From positions 40,061 through 104,060 of the forward strand of contig NZ_BAAAPC010000022.1 of NCBI RefSeq assembly GCF_039530945.1: 64,000 nucleotides of DNA, read 5' to 3'. The stretch is from Nocardiopsis_C rhodophaea (lineage in GTDB: Bacteria > Actinomycetota > Actinomycetes > Streptosporangiales > Streptosporangiaceae). Shown piece after piece: positions 44,563-53,985 of the stretch (position 1 is its first letter; every line of letters begins with the position of its first letter). The position numbers and the translations under genes were made by a program. Under the pieces are notes generated by a model. It worked only from the letters and a program-made list of their open reading frames with translations. It did not search any database and was not told the origin of the DNA.

Positions 44563-44964
44563 TTACGCGACGGCGGTCCCCTCAAGTTCGACCATCAGGG
44601 TCGGGATCGCCAGCCGTGTCACCCCGAGCATCGTGGTCGGCGGTGCCACCCCAGCGGCGCCCAACCGTGACGCCAGCGCACCGTAGTGCTGGAAAAGCAG
44701 ATCGACATCAGTGGTGTAGACGTTGAGCCGGACGAGGTTCGCCAGGGACATGTCGGCCTTGCCGAGAACGGCCTCCAGATTGTCGAGACTCAGCGCCAAC
44801 TGCGCCGCCATGTCACCGTCGTGCTGGGGTTTGCCTTCGCCGCTCATCGCGGTCTGCCCAGAGCAGTACAGGGTTCGGGTGTTCCCGGAGACGATCTCCC
44901 CCTGGTTGAATCCCATTTCCGCCGACCACGTCACCTGATTGACCGCCGTGCGCTCTACTGTCAC
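44563..44964 (-). CDS. RidA-family protein
   Basis: The 133-aa protein has the YjgF/RidA fold signature: GNTRTLYCSGQTAMSGEGKP, DMAAQLALSLDNLEAVLGKADMSLANLVRLNVYTTD and PPTTMLGVTRLAIPTLMVELEGTAVA. RidA proteins hydrolyse reactive enamines from amino-acid metabolism; this subgroup lacks the Arg of classic RidA in the usual place, so another substrate is possible. GTG 44964 is used, 5 bp from GGAG. It is divergent from a WYL regulator that shares its promoter region. Confidence 0.85.
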   Translation of the reverse strand: MTVERTAVNQVTWSAEMGFNQGEIVSGNTRTLYCSGQTAMSGEGKPQHDGDMAAQLALSLDNLEAVLGKADMSLANLVRLNVYTTDVDLLFQHYGALASRLGAAGVAPPTTMLGVTRLAIPTLMVELEGTAVA

Positions 44965-45054
44965 ATCAGCTCCATTCGAGTCATTGCGAGTACGTGCGGC
45001 CATCGGCTCGGTAGCCGCCGTCTTGACGTCGCGGTGACGAGCCTGCCAGGAAAT

Positions 45055-45073
45055 CACGACATCCTGTGTCGTG
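45055..45073. promoter_or_regulatory. perfect 7-5-7 dyad between ridA-like and WYL genes
   Basis: CACGACA-TCCTG-TGTCGTG lies 20 bp before the WYL gene start and 90 bp from the RidA start. It is the best operator candidate for the WYL regulator acting on both genes. Confidence 0.6.
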
Positions 45074-45093
45074 TATTCCTGTATGGTTTCCGT

Positions 45094-46068
45094 ATGCGCG
45101 CCGACCGATTGGTATCGCTGGTTCTGCTGCTGCGCCAGCACGGTCGGCTGTCGGCGGCCGAGCTCGCCCGCGAGCTGGAGGTATCCACCCGCACCGTGCT
45201 GCGTGACATCGAGGCGCTGTCCGCGGCCGGTGTCCCGGTCTACGCCGAACGCGGCCGACACGGCGGTTTCGCACTGCTGCCCGGTCTGCAGACCGAGCTC
45301 TCCGGTCTGAACCACGACGAGGCACTCGCCCTGCTGGTCGCCGGATCACGCCGCGGCGCGTCGGTGTTCGGCCTCGGTTCGGCGCTCGCTTCGGCCATGC
45401 GCAAGGTGGTCGACGCGCTCCCGGAACACGATCGGGCCGCCGCGGCCAGCTCAGCCCAACGAGTGCTCATCGCCCCCGAGACCGACCTCCTCGCGCGCCG
45501 GCTGACCGCCGAGGAGATGCCCGACACCGTCGTGGCCGAGGTCCGCCGCGCAGTGGTCGCCGGACACAAGCTGCGCATTCTCTACGCGGCCGCGGAGCAG
45601 GCCCCGAAGTGGCGCACGGTGGACCCGATCGGCCTGGTCAACGTCCGCGATCAGGGCTACTTGCTGGCCACAAGGGCTGGCGCGGACCGCACATACCGGT
45701 TGTCCCGGCTCTTGGCCGCCGAGGAACTCGACGAACCCGCACAGCGACCGGACCAGGTGGATCTGGACCGGGTCTGGCGGGAACGAAGTGCCCGATTCCG
45801 GACCGGCGGCGACCAGGTCACCGTGCTGGTACGGGTGAACCCGGCGCGGCGCGAGGACCTCATGGGCACCGCCCTGGCCGTCCGCGCCGAAGGAGCCGAC
45901 GCGGACGGCCGACTGCGGCTGGAGGTGACCTTTCAGGATTTGAGACACGCCGAATGGGCGTTGTGGCAGCTCGCCACGGACGCCGAAGCCTTGGACCCGC
46001 AGTGGTTGCGCACCTCCCTGCGCAACCGTGCCGCCGAGGTCGCCGCCCGCTACGGAGCGTCATCCTGA
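45094..46068 (+). CDS. WYL-domain transcriptional regulator (DeoR/YafY type)
   Basis: The 324-aa protein has an N-terminal HTH_11 (MRADRLVSLVLLLRQHGRLSAAELAREL…STRTVLRDIEAL), the linker VPVYAERGRHGGFALL, a WYL ligand domain (HKLRILYAA…RTVDPIGLVNVRDQGYLLA…YRLSRLLAAEEL) and a WCX C-terminal part. ATG 45094 is chosen because it gives the family start. It probably represses or activates the divergent RidA-like gene through the 19-bp dyad. The pair is the usual unit in actinomycetes and looks intact. Confidence 0.92.
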   Translation: MRADRLVSLVLLLRQHGRLSAAELARELEVSTRTVLRDIEALSAAGVPVYAERGRHGGFALLPGLQTELSGLNHDEALALLVAGSRRGASVFGLGSALASAMRKVVDALPEHDRAAAASSAQRVLIAPETDLLARRLTAEEMPDTVVAEVRRAVVAGHKLRILYAAAEQAPKWRTVDPIGLVNVRDQGYLLATRAGADRTYRLSRLLAAEELDEPAQRPDQVDLDRVWRERSARFRTGGDQVTVLVRVNPARREDLMGTALAVRAEGADADGRLRLEVTFQDLRHAEWALWQLATDAEALDPQWLRTSLRNRAAEVAARYGASS

Positions 46069-46254
46069 TCGTCGGCCTTCTGCGAGCCGCCGCCGACTCG
46101 ATTCGGACGGCTCCCTGCCGGTAGGCGCCGGGCGCGCCGAACCGCACGCAACACGCGGCGCTGCCTTGTGGACGACCGTCGGAGTGCATTCGTCCGTCGG
46201 CAGCATTGATCGAGTGGAACACGTCGAACGTGCCGGCGGGATCGCATCGGTGCC

Positions 46255-46576
46255 CTACCCGCCACGGCGGGTGCGGCGGAGCTTCGCGAGGCGCTCACGC
46301 AGGGCGCGTTCCCCGCTGTGCTGAGTGGGGGCGGTAGTAGTCTTTTTCCCTACCAGTGCGTCCGGCGGGTGCTGCTGCTCCAAAACTCCGTCGGGGCGGC
46401 GTAGGGTAGCGGTAGCCAACCGCGTTGCCCAGCTTCTCGGCGCTTGCGTAGCGGCCGCATCGCGGGTGGGCGGGCACCTCACCGACGGCGCCCGCTCGAA
46501 CGTCGGCCATAGCCTCGTCGATCCCGGTGATCTTCCAGCCCACGGTGCGCCGGGAGGTTGTTGACGATCCCCGCAC
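46255..46576 (-). pseudogene. degenerate small open frames in mobile DNA
   Basis: Two overlapping minus-strand frames share sense-like segments: HPRCGRYASAEKLGNAVGYRYPTP in one and VLEQQHPPDALVGKK with a C-terminus ALRERLAKLRRTRRG in the other. Joined by one frameshift near 46,420 they would make a protein of about 95 residues. No family is recognised. The neighbourhood (46,069-46,254 too) has no better gene. Confidence 0.3.
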
Positions 46577-46606
46577 AGAGCGGGCTGGCGGGAGGGCTCA
46601 GGTCAC

Positions 46607-47517
46607 TCACGCGACCGCCCCCAACGCGACCTCCGGGGCTGGCCCAGGATTGATGAAGATTAGGACGTCCTCGTGCTGGATCACCTGCACGCCCAGCCCC
46701 TTCGCACGCAACCGCTGGGTTTCGATCAACTGAAAGAACGAGGCGCGGGAAACGACGCCGCCGTCACGCAGCGCGCACAGCAGCGCCACGCACTTCTCGT
46801 GTGGCACCAGCCCCGCTCGCACGGCGGCCTGGGACACCTGGCCGGGGAAATCGACCAGCTTCCCCTGCATCCGATAGGGATGGGCGGTGCCCGCCACCAC
46901 GGCCCCGGTGCGAGCAGCGGGCGGCACGTGGCCAGGATCTGCGTGAACGACTTCAGCAGGGCCTCCGGGCGCTGATAGGCGAGATTCCGCCCGGTTACGC
47001 GTGCGGTTGTAGGTGTGCGACCACCTCTCGACCTTCTCCGCCCCATCGCGACGGGAACGCACCAGCCCATGGGTCATGGCCCCGTACGGCGGGGAAGTCA
47101 GCAGCAACGACGCCTTCCCCGCCCAGGCCCCGCTCGCGAGCTCGCCAGCGACCTCGCGAGCGTCACCCGCATGCACCTCACCCACACCGTCGGCACCTTG
47201 AACAGCAGCGAGCTCAAGATTGACGCGGGCGATCGACGCCCACTTCGCCTCCAGTTCAACGCCCAGCGCCTCCCGGCCGAGGTGGGCAGCCTCCACCAGA
47301 GTGGTACCGATCCCGCACAACGGGTCCAGCACGCCCCCGCCAGGCCGGGTGTAGGCAGTGATCGCATGGCGGGCGATTGCGGGAAGCATCTTCCCGGGTG
47401 CCCCATCGACAACCGGGAGTAGCGGCCTTCGCGCTGGTAGCGGGCCTGCTTCTGCCCGGTCACCCACACCGACACCAGCCCCGGCTCGTCGCCCTGCGTC
47501 GGATCACGGCGGCTCAT
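46607..47517 (-). pseudogene. DNA methyltransferase (beta-type, SPPY motif), frameshifted
   Basis: The start MSRRDPTQGDEPGLVSVWVTGQKQ…QREGRY is in one frame. The SAM motif VLDPLCGIGTTLVEAAHLGREALGVELE and catalytic LLLTSPPYG are in a second. LAYQRPEALLKSFTQILATCRPLLAPG is in a third, and the end VVAGTAHPYRMQGKLVDFPGQV…INP is back in the second. So at least three indels (near 47,430, 47,000 and 46,890) break it. Its ATG overlaps the stop of the upstream gene (ATGA), so the two were a coupled pair. SPPY is typical of N4-cytosine or N6-adenine methylases of mobile elements. Sequencing error is a possible alternative. Confidence 0.78.
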
Positions 47518-48281
47518 CGGGACACCCCCACCGGAAACGGCGTCGCGTCCGGGGCCGCTTCGGGTTTGACGCACACCACCACATCCAGGTGCACCGGGTG
47601 GTGGATGCGCGCGGCCGCCTGTGCCTCCCACACGCCGAGCTGCCCACCACCCCCGCCGATCGGGGCGGACAGAGCCTCGCCCCGAATTGGAACCGTGATG
47701 GCGATCACGTGCTGGATATAGACCAGCTCGGCGCGCTCGACCGCGTGTACGGCAATCGCGGACAAGTCCAGGAACCCGCTGTGGGGGCGGCCATGCCGAG
47801 CGATGACAGCGGCATACCCACCAGGACGCAACAGCTCCGCGGCCCGATCGACCTCCTTCCCCACCTCCCGCTCGTAGGCACCCCTGTCTCCGTCGCCGAA
47901 GGCACCAGAGCGCGCAGGCAGCGGCACCAGAAGAGCAAGGTCGACTTCTCCAACCACCTCGTCAGGAGCCGACGTCTCACCCGCGACGACCCGTAGCTGG
48001 CCATCAGCGGTTCCCGCTTCCGCCAGCGTCCTCTTGGCCTCGTCCACCTCCCCTGGCTGCAAACCGCGCACGGCCACCGCGCCCAACTGCGAGCAGCCAT
48101 CGGAGCGGCGCATGAGGTCGGCGACCACCCCACCCTGCGGTACGAACTCGGCCAGCAGCCGCCGCACCACCTCACCCATGGCCCCTTGATCAGAGGCGCT
48201 CGTGTCGTTCTTGTCTCGGTCCTGTCCACAAGGCCACACCGCAAACGGCGGTCGCCCCTGCTCCCCACGTGAACGTGCCAT
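47514..48281 (-). CDS. methyltransferase-like protein paired with the SPPY methylase
   Basis: The 255-aa frame begins MARSRGEQGRPPFAVWPCGQDRD, close in pattern to the first residues of its partner (VSVWVTGQKQ). It contains VVADLMRRSDGCSQLGAVAVRGL, VDLALLVPLPARSGAFGDGD and a helix AAELLRPGGYAAVIARHG that suits a class I methyltransferase fold, though no clear SAM glycine loop remains. A diverged piece of the same gene lies at 44,000-44,145. Function is inferred from the pairing; it may be a specificity or inactive partner. Confidence 0.55.
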   Translation of the reverse strand: MARSRGEQGRPPFAVWPCGQDRDKNDTSASDQGAMGEVVRRLLAEFVPQGGVVADLMRRSDGCSQLGAVAVRGLQPGEVDEAKRTLAEAGTADGQLRVVAGETSAPDEVVGEVDLALLVPLPARSGAFGDGDRGAYEREVGKEVDRAAELLRPGGYAAVIARHGRPHSGFLDLSAIAVHAVERAELVYIQHVIAITVPIRGEALSAPIGGGGGQLGVWEAQAAARIHHPVHLDVVVCVKPEAAPDATPFPVGVSR

Positions 48282-48603
48282 ACCCGCATGCGCCCGCTCA
48301 CCCGTCCACTTCGCCCTGACACCCCTGAAGAAGCCACGCGAGGCTCCTGATGCGACACCGGTGGGTGGTTGGGCACAGTCGACACCGAGCAGGGCCTGCG
48401 CCGCTCCACCAAGGGCGGCTGCTCCACCGGGATCTCGATGATGTGGCCGGTTCCGGACAACCTGCATCGACACGCCAAGCAAGCACTGCTTATAAAGCCG
48501 TGACGCACGCGAACGCAGGTCCGAATCTATTGCGCCAATGAATTAATCGTTGTTAGCGTCCCATCCCGCATTGACTCTTCTCACTCTGAATAAGGGAGAC
48601 CCG
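48282..48603. other. 322-bp intergenic region in the island
   Basis: No gene is supported. The right 100 bp turn AT-rich (TTGCGCCAATGAATTAATCG) and probably carry the promoter of the secreted-protein gene at 48,604. Confidence 0.4.
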
Positions 48604-49289
48604 ATGCGCATTAGATCACTCGCTGCTGTTTCACTGACGCTCCCCTTCGCCCTGACCTTGCTTCAATCGCCAGCCTCTTCAGACTCGACTCCCGTTGAAA
48701 AGCCCGAGGTCGATGACGTGGTCGCGTCATCGACCGCCTGCACGACGGAACATGGACTGAGTCCGACGTCAAGTACATGGAAGATCACCCCGAGATCGGT
48801 CAGCACGTAACCGACCCTCGAACCTTCGAATACGACGCCTCGGAGGTCGAGGTTAAAGACAGTCCGGCCTCGGCGGATACTCAAAGTGGTGAGATCGGTG
48901 TCCAGCTCACCGCACGCGACTTCGTCGGCACCGTGAACTGGAGGTGGAATAACGAAGTGACCTGGTCGTTCGATAAGAGCACCGGTGAGATTGAGGGAAC
49001 ACCCAAGCAGGAGAGCTTCTTCACCGACATCAGCCCGTTCCACTCGGTGAAGGGAACCGGTGTGACGGACAAGATCTCACAGAAGAACGAAGCCTCCGAC
49101 GACCAGGCCGAGTTGTGGGAGCTCCGCCGCATGGACCACATCGCACTGGAAATTCCGAATCTGGGTGTCGTGTGGAACAGCTATCCGGAGACCACCATTG
49201 AGGTGGATGGATCGGGACAGTGGGCTGCGCAGCTTTTGCTGAACGGCGACTACATTGACGGCTCCGGCGGCGACGAGTCCAATCCGTAG
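48604..49289 (+). pseudogene. secreted protein of unknown family, broken by one frameshift
   Basis: ATG 48604 behind GGGAGA gives a signal peptide (IRSLAAVSLTLPFALTLLQS) and runs on to VEKPEVDDV. The sensible continuation is one base out of frame: GRVIDRLHDGTWTESDVKYM, then EDHPEIGQHVTDPRTFEYDA and on to GGDESNP at 49289. The shift is near 48,720 (GACGTGG). Joined, it is a roughly 228-aa acidic exported protein with paired Trp (VNWRWNNEVTW). It is lower in GC than the core genome. It may be a recent pseudogene or a sequencing error. Confidence 0.65.
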
Positions 49290-49295
49290 ATCAAC

Positions 49296-49478
49296 ATGAA
49301 TTTCCCCTTGGTAAACTCTTGCCTGCCGAGTCCACCGCTTAGTTTCGGAGTCAAGTTGGAGCGATATCTACGGATGATCGTAATCTTCCTGGGGATCATC
49401 ATCGTGATCACGCTGATTCCGATCATTCTGGCGTTGCTGAACATGACCACCTCGGTTACTGGCACTTTCAATCCGTGA
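49296..49478 (+). CDS. possible small membrane protein
   Basis: A 60-aa frame follows the previous gene after 6 bp. It has one strong helix (MIVIFLGIIIVITLIPIILALL) and a short polar tail. No ribosome site is visible; an internal ATG at 49374 would give just the helix and tail. Unknown function; AT-rich composition matches the gene before it. Confidence 0.4.
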   Translation: MNFPLVNSCLPSPPLSFGVKLERYLRMIVIFLGIIIVITLIPIILALLNMTTSVTGTFNP

Positions 49479-50077
49479 CGCCACATCGCCTCCCGTTCCT
49501 CGGCGTGCGGCCGTTTTAGGCCCCACTCCAAGGTCGTGAGGCCGCCGGTCGCATCCAGCGAGAGACAACGATTAATTCTCCAGCCGCACTTAGTGATCGA
49601 TGAGGTGTCTCTGGTGCTGGTAGTGGCAGCGGCGGGGCGGGCATGGTGACAGCGCCGCCACCGTGACCATCTGATCCGGTGCGACCAGGCGTGATCAGGC
49701 CGGTCGTGGTGGGCGTGCGGGCGGCGAATTTCGTTGACGGTGAGCCCGATCAACTCACCCGGATTGTCACCGTCCACGCCTCACGCGTCGATCTTCCCCG
49801 CAGGCCGGGCCCCTGTGTGGTGGGGCCGTACTCCTCGCCTGCCGGGCCGCCCTGCCCTCTGGGTGGATCGGCGCCCAGGAAGGCCAGGCGGGCATGGGCT
49901 ACATGCTTACCCCCTGAGTACACATGTGTATGCCCATGTAGAAGCTGAAACCCCCTACCGATGGGAGGTACACACACCGCGCGTACGTCCGCACCCACCC
50001 GCCGCGCACCCTCCTACCGCCCCACACACCTGTCCCTAGGATGGCCGACCCCCGACCCCCACACCATCGGACACCCT
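49479..50077. other. 599-bp gene-free region with a 12-bp palindrome
   Basis: No gene is supported. TACACATGTGTA at 49919-49930 is a perfect palindrome, flanked by CATGGGCTACATG and GCCCATGTAG segments that also pair with one another. It could be an operator for the large secreted-protein gene or an element-specific DNA site. Confidence 0.5.
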
Positions 50078-53000
50078 ATGAAACACCTTGCCCCCTACCG
50101 GACCGCGTGCGCCGTGCTGTCGCTCGTCCTGGCGGTGGCCGCGACCTCGGCGGCAGCACCCCCGGCCAATGCCGAGCAGAAACGGGATATCGCCTCCGCG
50201 GCACGCGACTACTTCGCCGACCACCCCGCCACGCCCGACAAACCCGACCCAAAGCCTGATTTCGGAGACCGCGACAGAGTCGTTGACGTGTGGCTCAACG
50301 GGGAAATCTCCGTTGACCAGCTGGTCAAGTACGGGATGCTGAACGTCACCGACCCCAAACGCCTTCCGAAGAAGCTCCGGCCGGACCTCACAGCGGACCT
50401 CGCCTACACCCCCTATCTTTCCTACGTGCTCAGCCACAAGGACAAGGCGTCAGCCAAGACCCGCCAGTGGCTGGAAAACTACCTCGAACCGTCCCAACCC
50501 GAGGGCGAGAACCCCAACGGCACATCCCGAACCGCCAAAGGAGCCTGGAAGGACTGCGCCAACCCCGAAGAGATCACCGGAGTCGTCTTCCACTGCGTCA
50601 CCAAGCGCAAGCACACACAGGTCCGCTACAACATCGGAGAAGGCGGCGTACCCGCCCGCGACTCCTCGCCCGCCAATGGTGTCCCCGACGCCGTAGACGA
50701 GATCCTGTCCGCTCTTGAGGACGCTTATGGCACCTACACCGGAATGGGGTTCCGCCACGGCGAGCCGGGCCGCATCATGGCCGTACTCGGAGTGGTACCT
50801 CCCGGCAATGCGGTCGTTCCCCCGCTTCCGTCCACCAAGTACGGCCACATGATCTTCATGTCCGGCGACCCCGCCGAACTAGGGGGCAACGGGCGGAACG
50901 AAGGAAGGTACAACTACCTTCCGCGCCACGAACTCCACCACGTGTTCCAGTACAACTACATCGCCGACTGGAACGCGATCGGCGCGACCACCAACTGGTG
51001 GATGGAAGCCAGCGCCGAATGGGGTGCAGGTCAGAGCCTGCGCAGCGGAAGCGGAAGCTCGATGTATGCAGAAGCACTTGACGAGTTCCTCATGTATCCG
51101 GAATTGGCGATCAACGCCCATGACGGACTCGGTGGCGCACGCCAGTACGGGGCGTTCGCTGTGCCCGCCTATTTCACTGAGGCCGTGTCGCGTAACTTCG
51201 TGCTGGACACCTGGCGGGTGCTCGAAGACGCCGGTACCCCGATCGGCGCCATCCGGTTCGCTACCGCCTACCAGGGCCGCGGCATAGACGAGGTCCTTTT
51301 GGGGTTCGCGGCCGCCAACTACCGGCTCGACCGTGGCACCGATATGGGCTACTACCTGGGGGCACCCGACGGGTACAAGGACTCCCGCGTCCGGGACATC
51401 TGGCGGGCCGAACTTGATGGGAGACGTCCCAAGCACAGTTACAAGAGCATGGGATGGGGATCGAAGTTCAGCAGCTACGCCAGGGTCAGCCCTGGAGGAA
51501 CCACCTACATGGAGTTCGCCCCCACTAGCAGCGGTTCCGGACGCCTGGTCGTCAATCTCACCGGGAATTCGAGCTTCCGGTACGTGCTGGTGACCTGGTC
51601 ATCCGGTGGCGGCGGCCGCCCGAGCATGACACCGGTCGACTACTCCAAAGGCGCCGGTTCAGGTCAGGCTGTGGTCTCGCTGAAGGCAGGCCAGACCGCC
51701 ACCCTGATTGCGGTGCGAACCAAGTTGGTCGCAGACTCCAACGCGGCTATGAAGGACAAAGCCAAGCTGTCATGGTCGGCCAGCCTGCACCGCAACACGG
51801 GGGGTAAGCGTCTGATGGTGGTGGGGGACTCCATCACCCACGGCAACGAGGGGTCCCACAGCTGGCGCTACGCCCTCAACCGGCACCTTGAGTCCAAGGG
51901 CGAAAAGATCGACTTCGTCGGCCCCCGCAAGGGCGCTTACGACATCCACACCGACAAGCGCAACATCGCCCTACTGGAACAGGAAGAGCTTCCGCCCCAG
52001 GAGTACTACCCGGGGCCGTCCACGGCCCGCTACTGGCGCAACGACTTCGACCGGGACCACAACGCGATGTGGGGATGGACGTTCGCCAATGCGAACAACA
52101 CCATCCGCCGCGATGTCGAAACCTACGACCCTGACTATCTGCTGATCGCGTTGGGGTTCAACGATCTCGCGTGGGGGTACAGCGACGCGCCGGGGACGGT
52201 GGCCTCAGCCCGCAAGATGATCAGTGAGGCGCGCAAGGCCAATCCTGACATCAAGGTTCTGATCTCCAACGTCGTGACCCGCACGGTCCAGCCGGAGTTC
52301 GAATGGCTGAACCCGGAGATCCGCGAGTACGCCGAGCTGCTTCGGGCCGAGGTGCCGCGCCTGTCCACGTCGCGCTCCCCGGTGGGTCTGGTGGACCTGG
52401 TGAGCGGATACAACCCCGCCGCCTACGGGTGGGACGGGCTTCACCCCAACACGAAGGGCGACTACTTCATCGCTTCGAAGTTCGCAGGCGCCCTGTCATC
52501 GAAGTACGGGGTCGGCGGGTCATTCGGTCCTATCCCGAGCAACCCGCCGGATGTGCGGTTGACGCGCCCGGACTGGCTTGAGGTGCAGGTGACCACCGAG
52601 GGGTTCCGTATCAGCTGGGACCGCGAGTTCGGGGCCGCCGGGTACTACCTGTGGACCAGGGATGCCACCGAGAACGGAGAGTGGCACCTGCTGCCGCTGC
52701 CGGTGCCCGGGGACTACTTCAAATCGACGTGGGTGCGCAAGGGCCACCGGTATGAGTTCAAGGTGTCAGCTGCCCGCGGACCCGGCCAGGTGGGGCCGTC
52801 AAGCCCCGTCAGGGGGGCCGTGGCCGCGCCTAAGACGCTTCCCGGACCGCCGAACGTGGAAGCGCTGATCGACGGCAATGAGGTGTTGTTGAACTGGGGC
52901 GATATGCCCGGTGCGAGTTCGTATCGGGTGTATTGGCTGGAGGCCGTAGGCCACTACCCGGAGTTGTGGACGAAGTACACCACGAAGACCAGCATGCGGA

Positions 53001-53275
53001 TCAAGGGACTCGAACGCGGGATGACCTACCGGATCGGTGTGTCATCGGTGAACAAGTACGGCGCCGGAATCCCTTCCGGGGTGCTGTATGACGTCACCAT
53101 CCCCGGGGCCGCCCGTTCCCAGGGCAACGGTTCGGGTGTGCTGCCTGAGGGGTGGGGCCCGCAGACCGAAGCGATCGTTCAGGGCGACCGGCCGTGGGAG
53201 GGCTACCCTGATGGGGCATTGCCGGTCATCGGTGACGAAGACGCCAAAAAGATCACGGAGCAGGCAAACCGCTAG
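50078..53275 (+). CDS. secreted multidomain protein: HELHH metallopeptidase-like, SGNH hydrolase, two FN3-like domains
   Basis: The 1,065-aa chain has a signal peptide (AVLSLVLAVAATSAAAPPANA|E). A middle domain carries RHELHHVFQYN (HExxH at 284-288) and NWWMEASAEWGA (Glu310/Glu314), a gluzincin-like zinc site. A beta-rich spacer is followed by an SGNH domain at about 575-810 with VVGDSITHG (Ser585), ALGFNDLAW (Asn695) and WDGLHPN (Asp786, His789), a complete catalytic set. Two FN3-like units (about 825-1010) follow: VTTEGFRISWDREFGAAGYYLW and NEVLLNWGDMPGASSYRVYWL. It lies in the island and is intact over 3.2 kb. The pairing of a peptidase with an esterase suggests attack on a glycoprotein or polysaccharide-protein target. 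Confidence 0.88.
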   Translation: MKHLAPYRTACAVLSLVLAVAATSAAAPPANAEQKRDIASAARDYFADHPATPDKPDPKPDFGDRDRVVDVWLNGEISVDQLVKYGMLNVTDPKRLPKKLRPDLTADLAYTPYLSYVLSHKDKASAKTRQWLENYLEPSQPEGENPNGTSRTAKGAWKDCANPEEITGVVFHCVTKRKHTQVRYNIGEGGVPARDSSPANGVPDAVDEILSALEDAYGTYTGMGFRHGEPGRIMAVLGVVPPGNAVVPPLPSTKYGHMIFMSGDPAELGGNGRNEGRYNYLPRHELHHVFQYNYIADWNAIGATTNWWMEASAEWGAGQSLRSGSGSSMYAEALDEFLMYPELAINAHDGLGGARQYGAFAVPAYFTEAVSRNFVLDTWRVLEDAGTPIGAIRFATAYQGRGIDEVLLGFAAANYRLDRGTDMGYYLGAPDGYKDSRVRDIWRAELDGRRPKHSYKSMGWGSKFSSYARVSPGGTTYMEFAPTSSGSGRLVVNLTGNSSFRYVLVTWSSGGGGRPSMTPVDYSKGAGSGQAVVSLKAGQTATLIAVRTKLVADSNAAMKDKAKLSWSASLHRNTGGKRLMVVGDSITHGNEGSHSWRYALNRHLESKGEKIDFVGPRKGAYDIHTDKRNIALLEQEELPPQEYYPGPSTARYWRNDFDRDHNAMWGWTFANANNTIRRDVETYDPDYLLIALGFNDLAWGYSDAPGTVASARKMISEARKANPDIKVLISNVVTRTVQPEFEWLNPEIREYAELLRAEVPRLSTSRSPVGLVDLVSGYNPAAYGWDGLHPNTKGDYFIASKFAGALSSKYGVGGSFGPIPSNPPDVRLTRPDWLEVQVTTEGFRISWDREFGAAGYYLWTRDATENGEWHLLPLPVPGDYFKSTWVRKGHRYEFKVSAARGPGQVGPSSPVRGAVAAPKTLPGPPNVEALIDGNEVLLNWGDMPGASSYRVYWLEAVGHYPELWTKYTTKTSMRIKGLERGMTYRIGVSSVNKYGAGIPSGVLYDVTIPGAARSQGNGSGVLPEGWGPQTEAIVQGDRPWEGYPDGALPVIGDEDAKKITEQANR

Positions 53276-53338
53276 AGCCGGTGCGGACCACAAACGCGTG
53301 TGTGGCCCGCACCCTCCGGGGACGGAGGCCGATCACCT

Positions 53339-53731
53339 GTGGGTTCGACCAAGGCACGCCTAGCCGCGGCGATCGCCATCGCCGCCAGCTGCGCATCGTG
53401 CACAACACCACCGGACTACGCAATCCGCAACGACCTGGATGTACCCGTGGACATATGGGTGTCCTCTACCGGACGGGAACTTCCCCCTCCGGACATCGAT
53501 GATGTCCCGTTCAAGGAGAGGGCTGTGGTTCTTCCAGGAGACGTGGAAGAGCAGTCTTTGGATCTTGAAACCCACCCCTGGCCGTTCTCCCTATGGCGCG
53601 AAAGGTGTGCCAAGAACGAGAACATGTTCTTCGCCGCTATCACGGAGGACGGACGGATCTACACATCCGACACTGGGTTGTGCGAGAAAGGCATGTGGGT
53701 TATCACCGAGGATTCTGCCATAGATCCGTGA
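53339..53731 (+). CDS. putative lipoprotein of unknown function
   Basis: The 130-aa frame begins at GTG 53339, 9 bp from GGAGG. A short hydrophobic stretch ends in IAASC (Cys18), a possible lipobox. The mature part has two Cys (WRERCAKNEN…TGLCEKGMW) and is acidic. It follows the large secreted protein by 63 bp and may be co-transcribed. No family is recognised. Confidence 0.65.
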   Translation: MGSTKARLAAAIAIAASCASCTTPPDYAIRNDLDVPVDIWVSSTGRELPPPDIDDVPFKERAVVLPGDVEEQSLDLETHPWPFSLWRERCAKNENMFFAAITEDGRIYTSDTGLCEKGMWVITEDSAIDP

Positions 53732-53985
53732 CAGTTCTTCACTCGCGAGGGGGAACGGTACGGCGCTACTATTCGACGAATAGCTGATGCTCGGTACATC
53801 AGTTGCTGATTCCGAAGTCGGATATCAGCATCCCTGACTTTTCCACCTGGAAGGTCCTTAACGGTGTCACCAAAAACCACGCTGGCTCACAGTTTCCTAA
53901 TGAAGATCTCGCGTTTGGAAGCGGCACATCAGACACGGCCCCGCATTGGACCGGATCGCAGCGGAACGACGAGGAGAAATTGACG

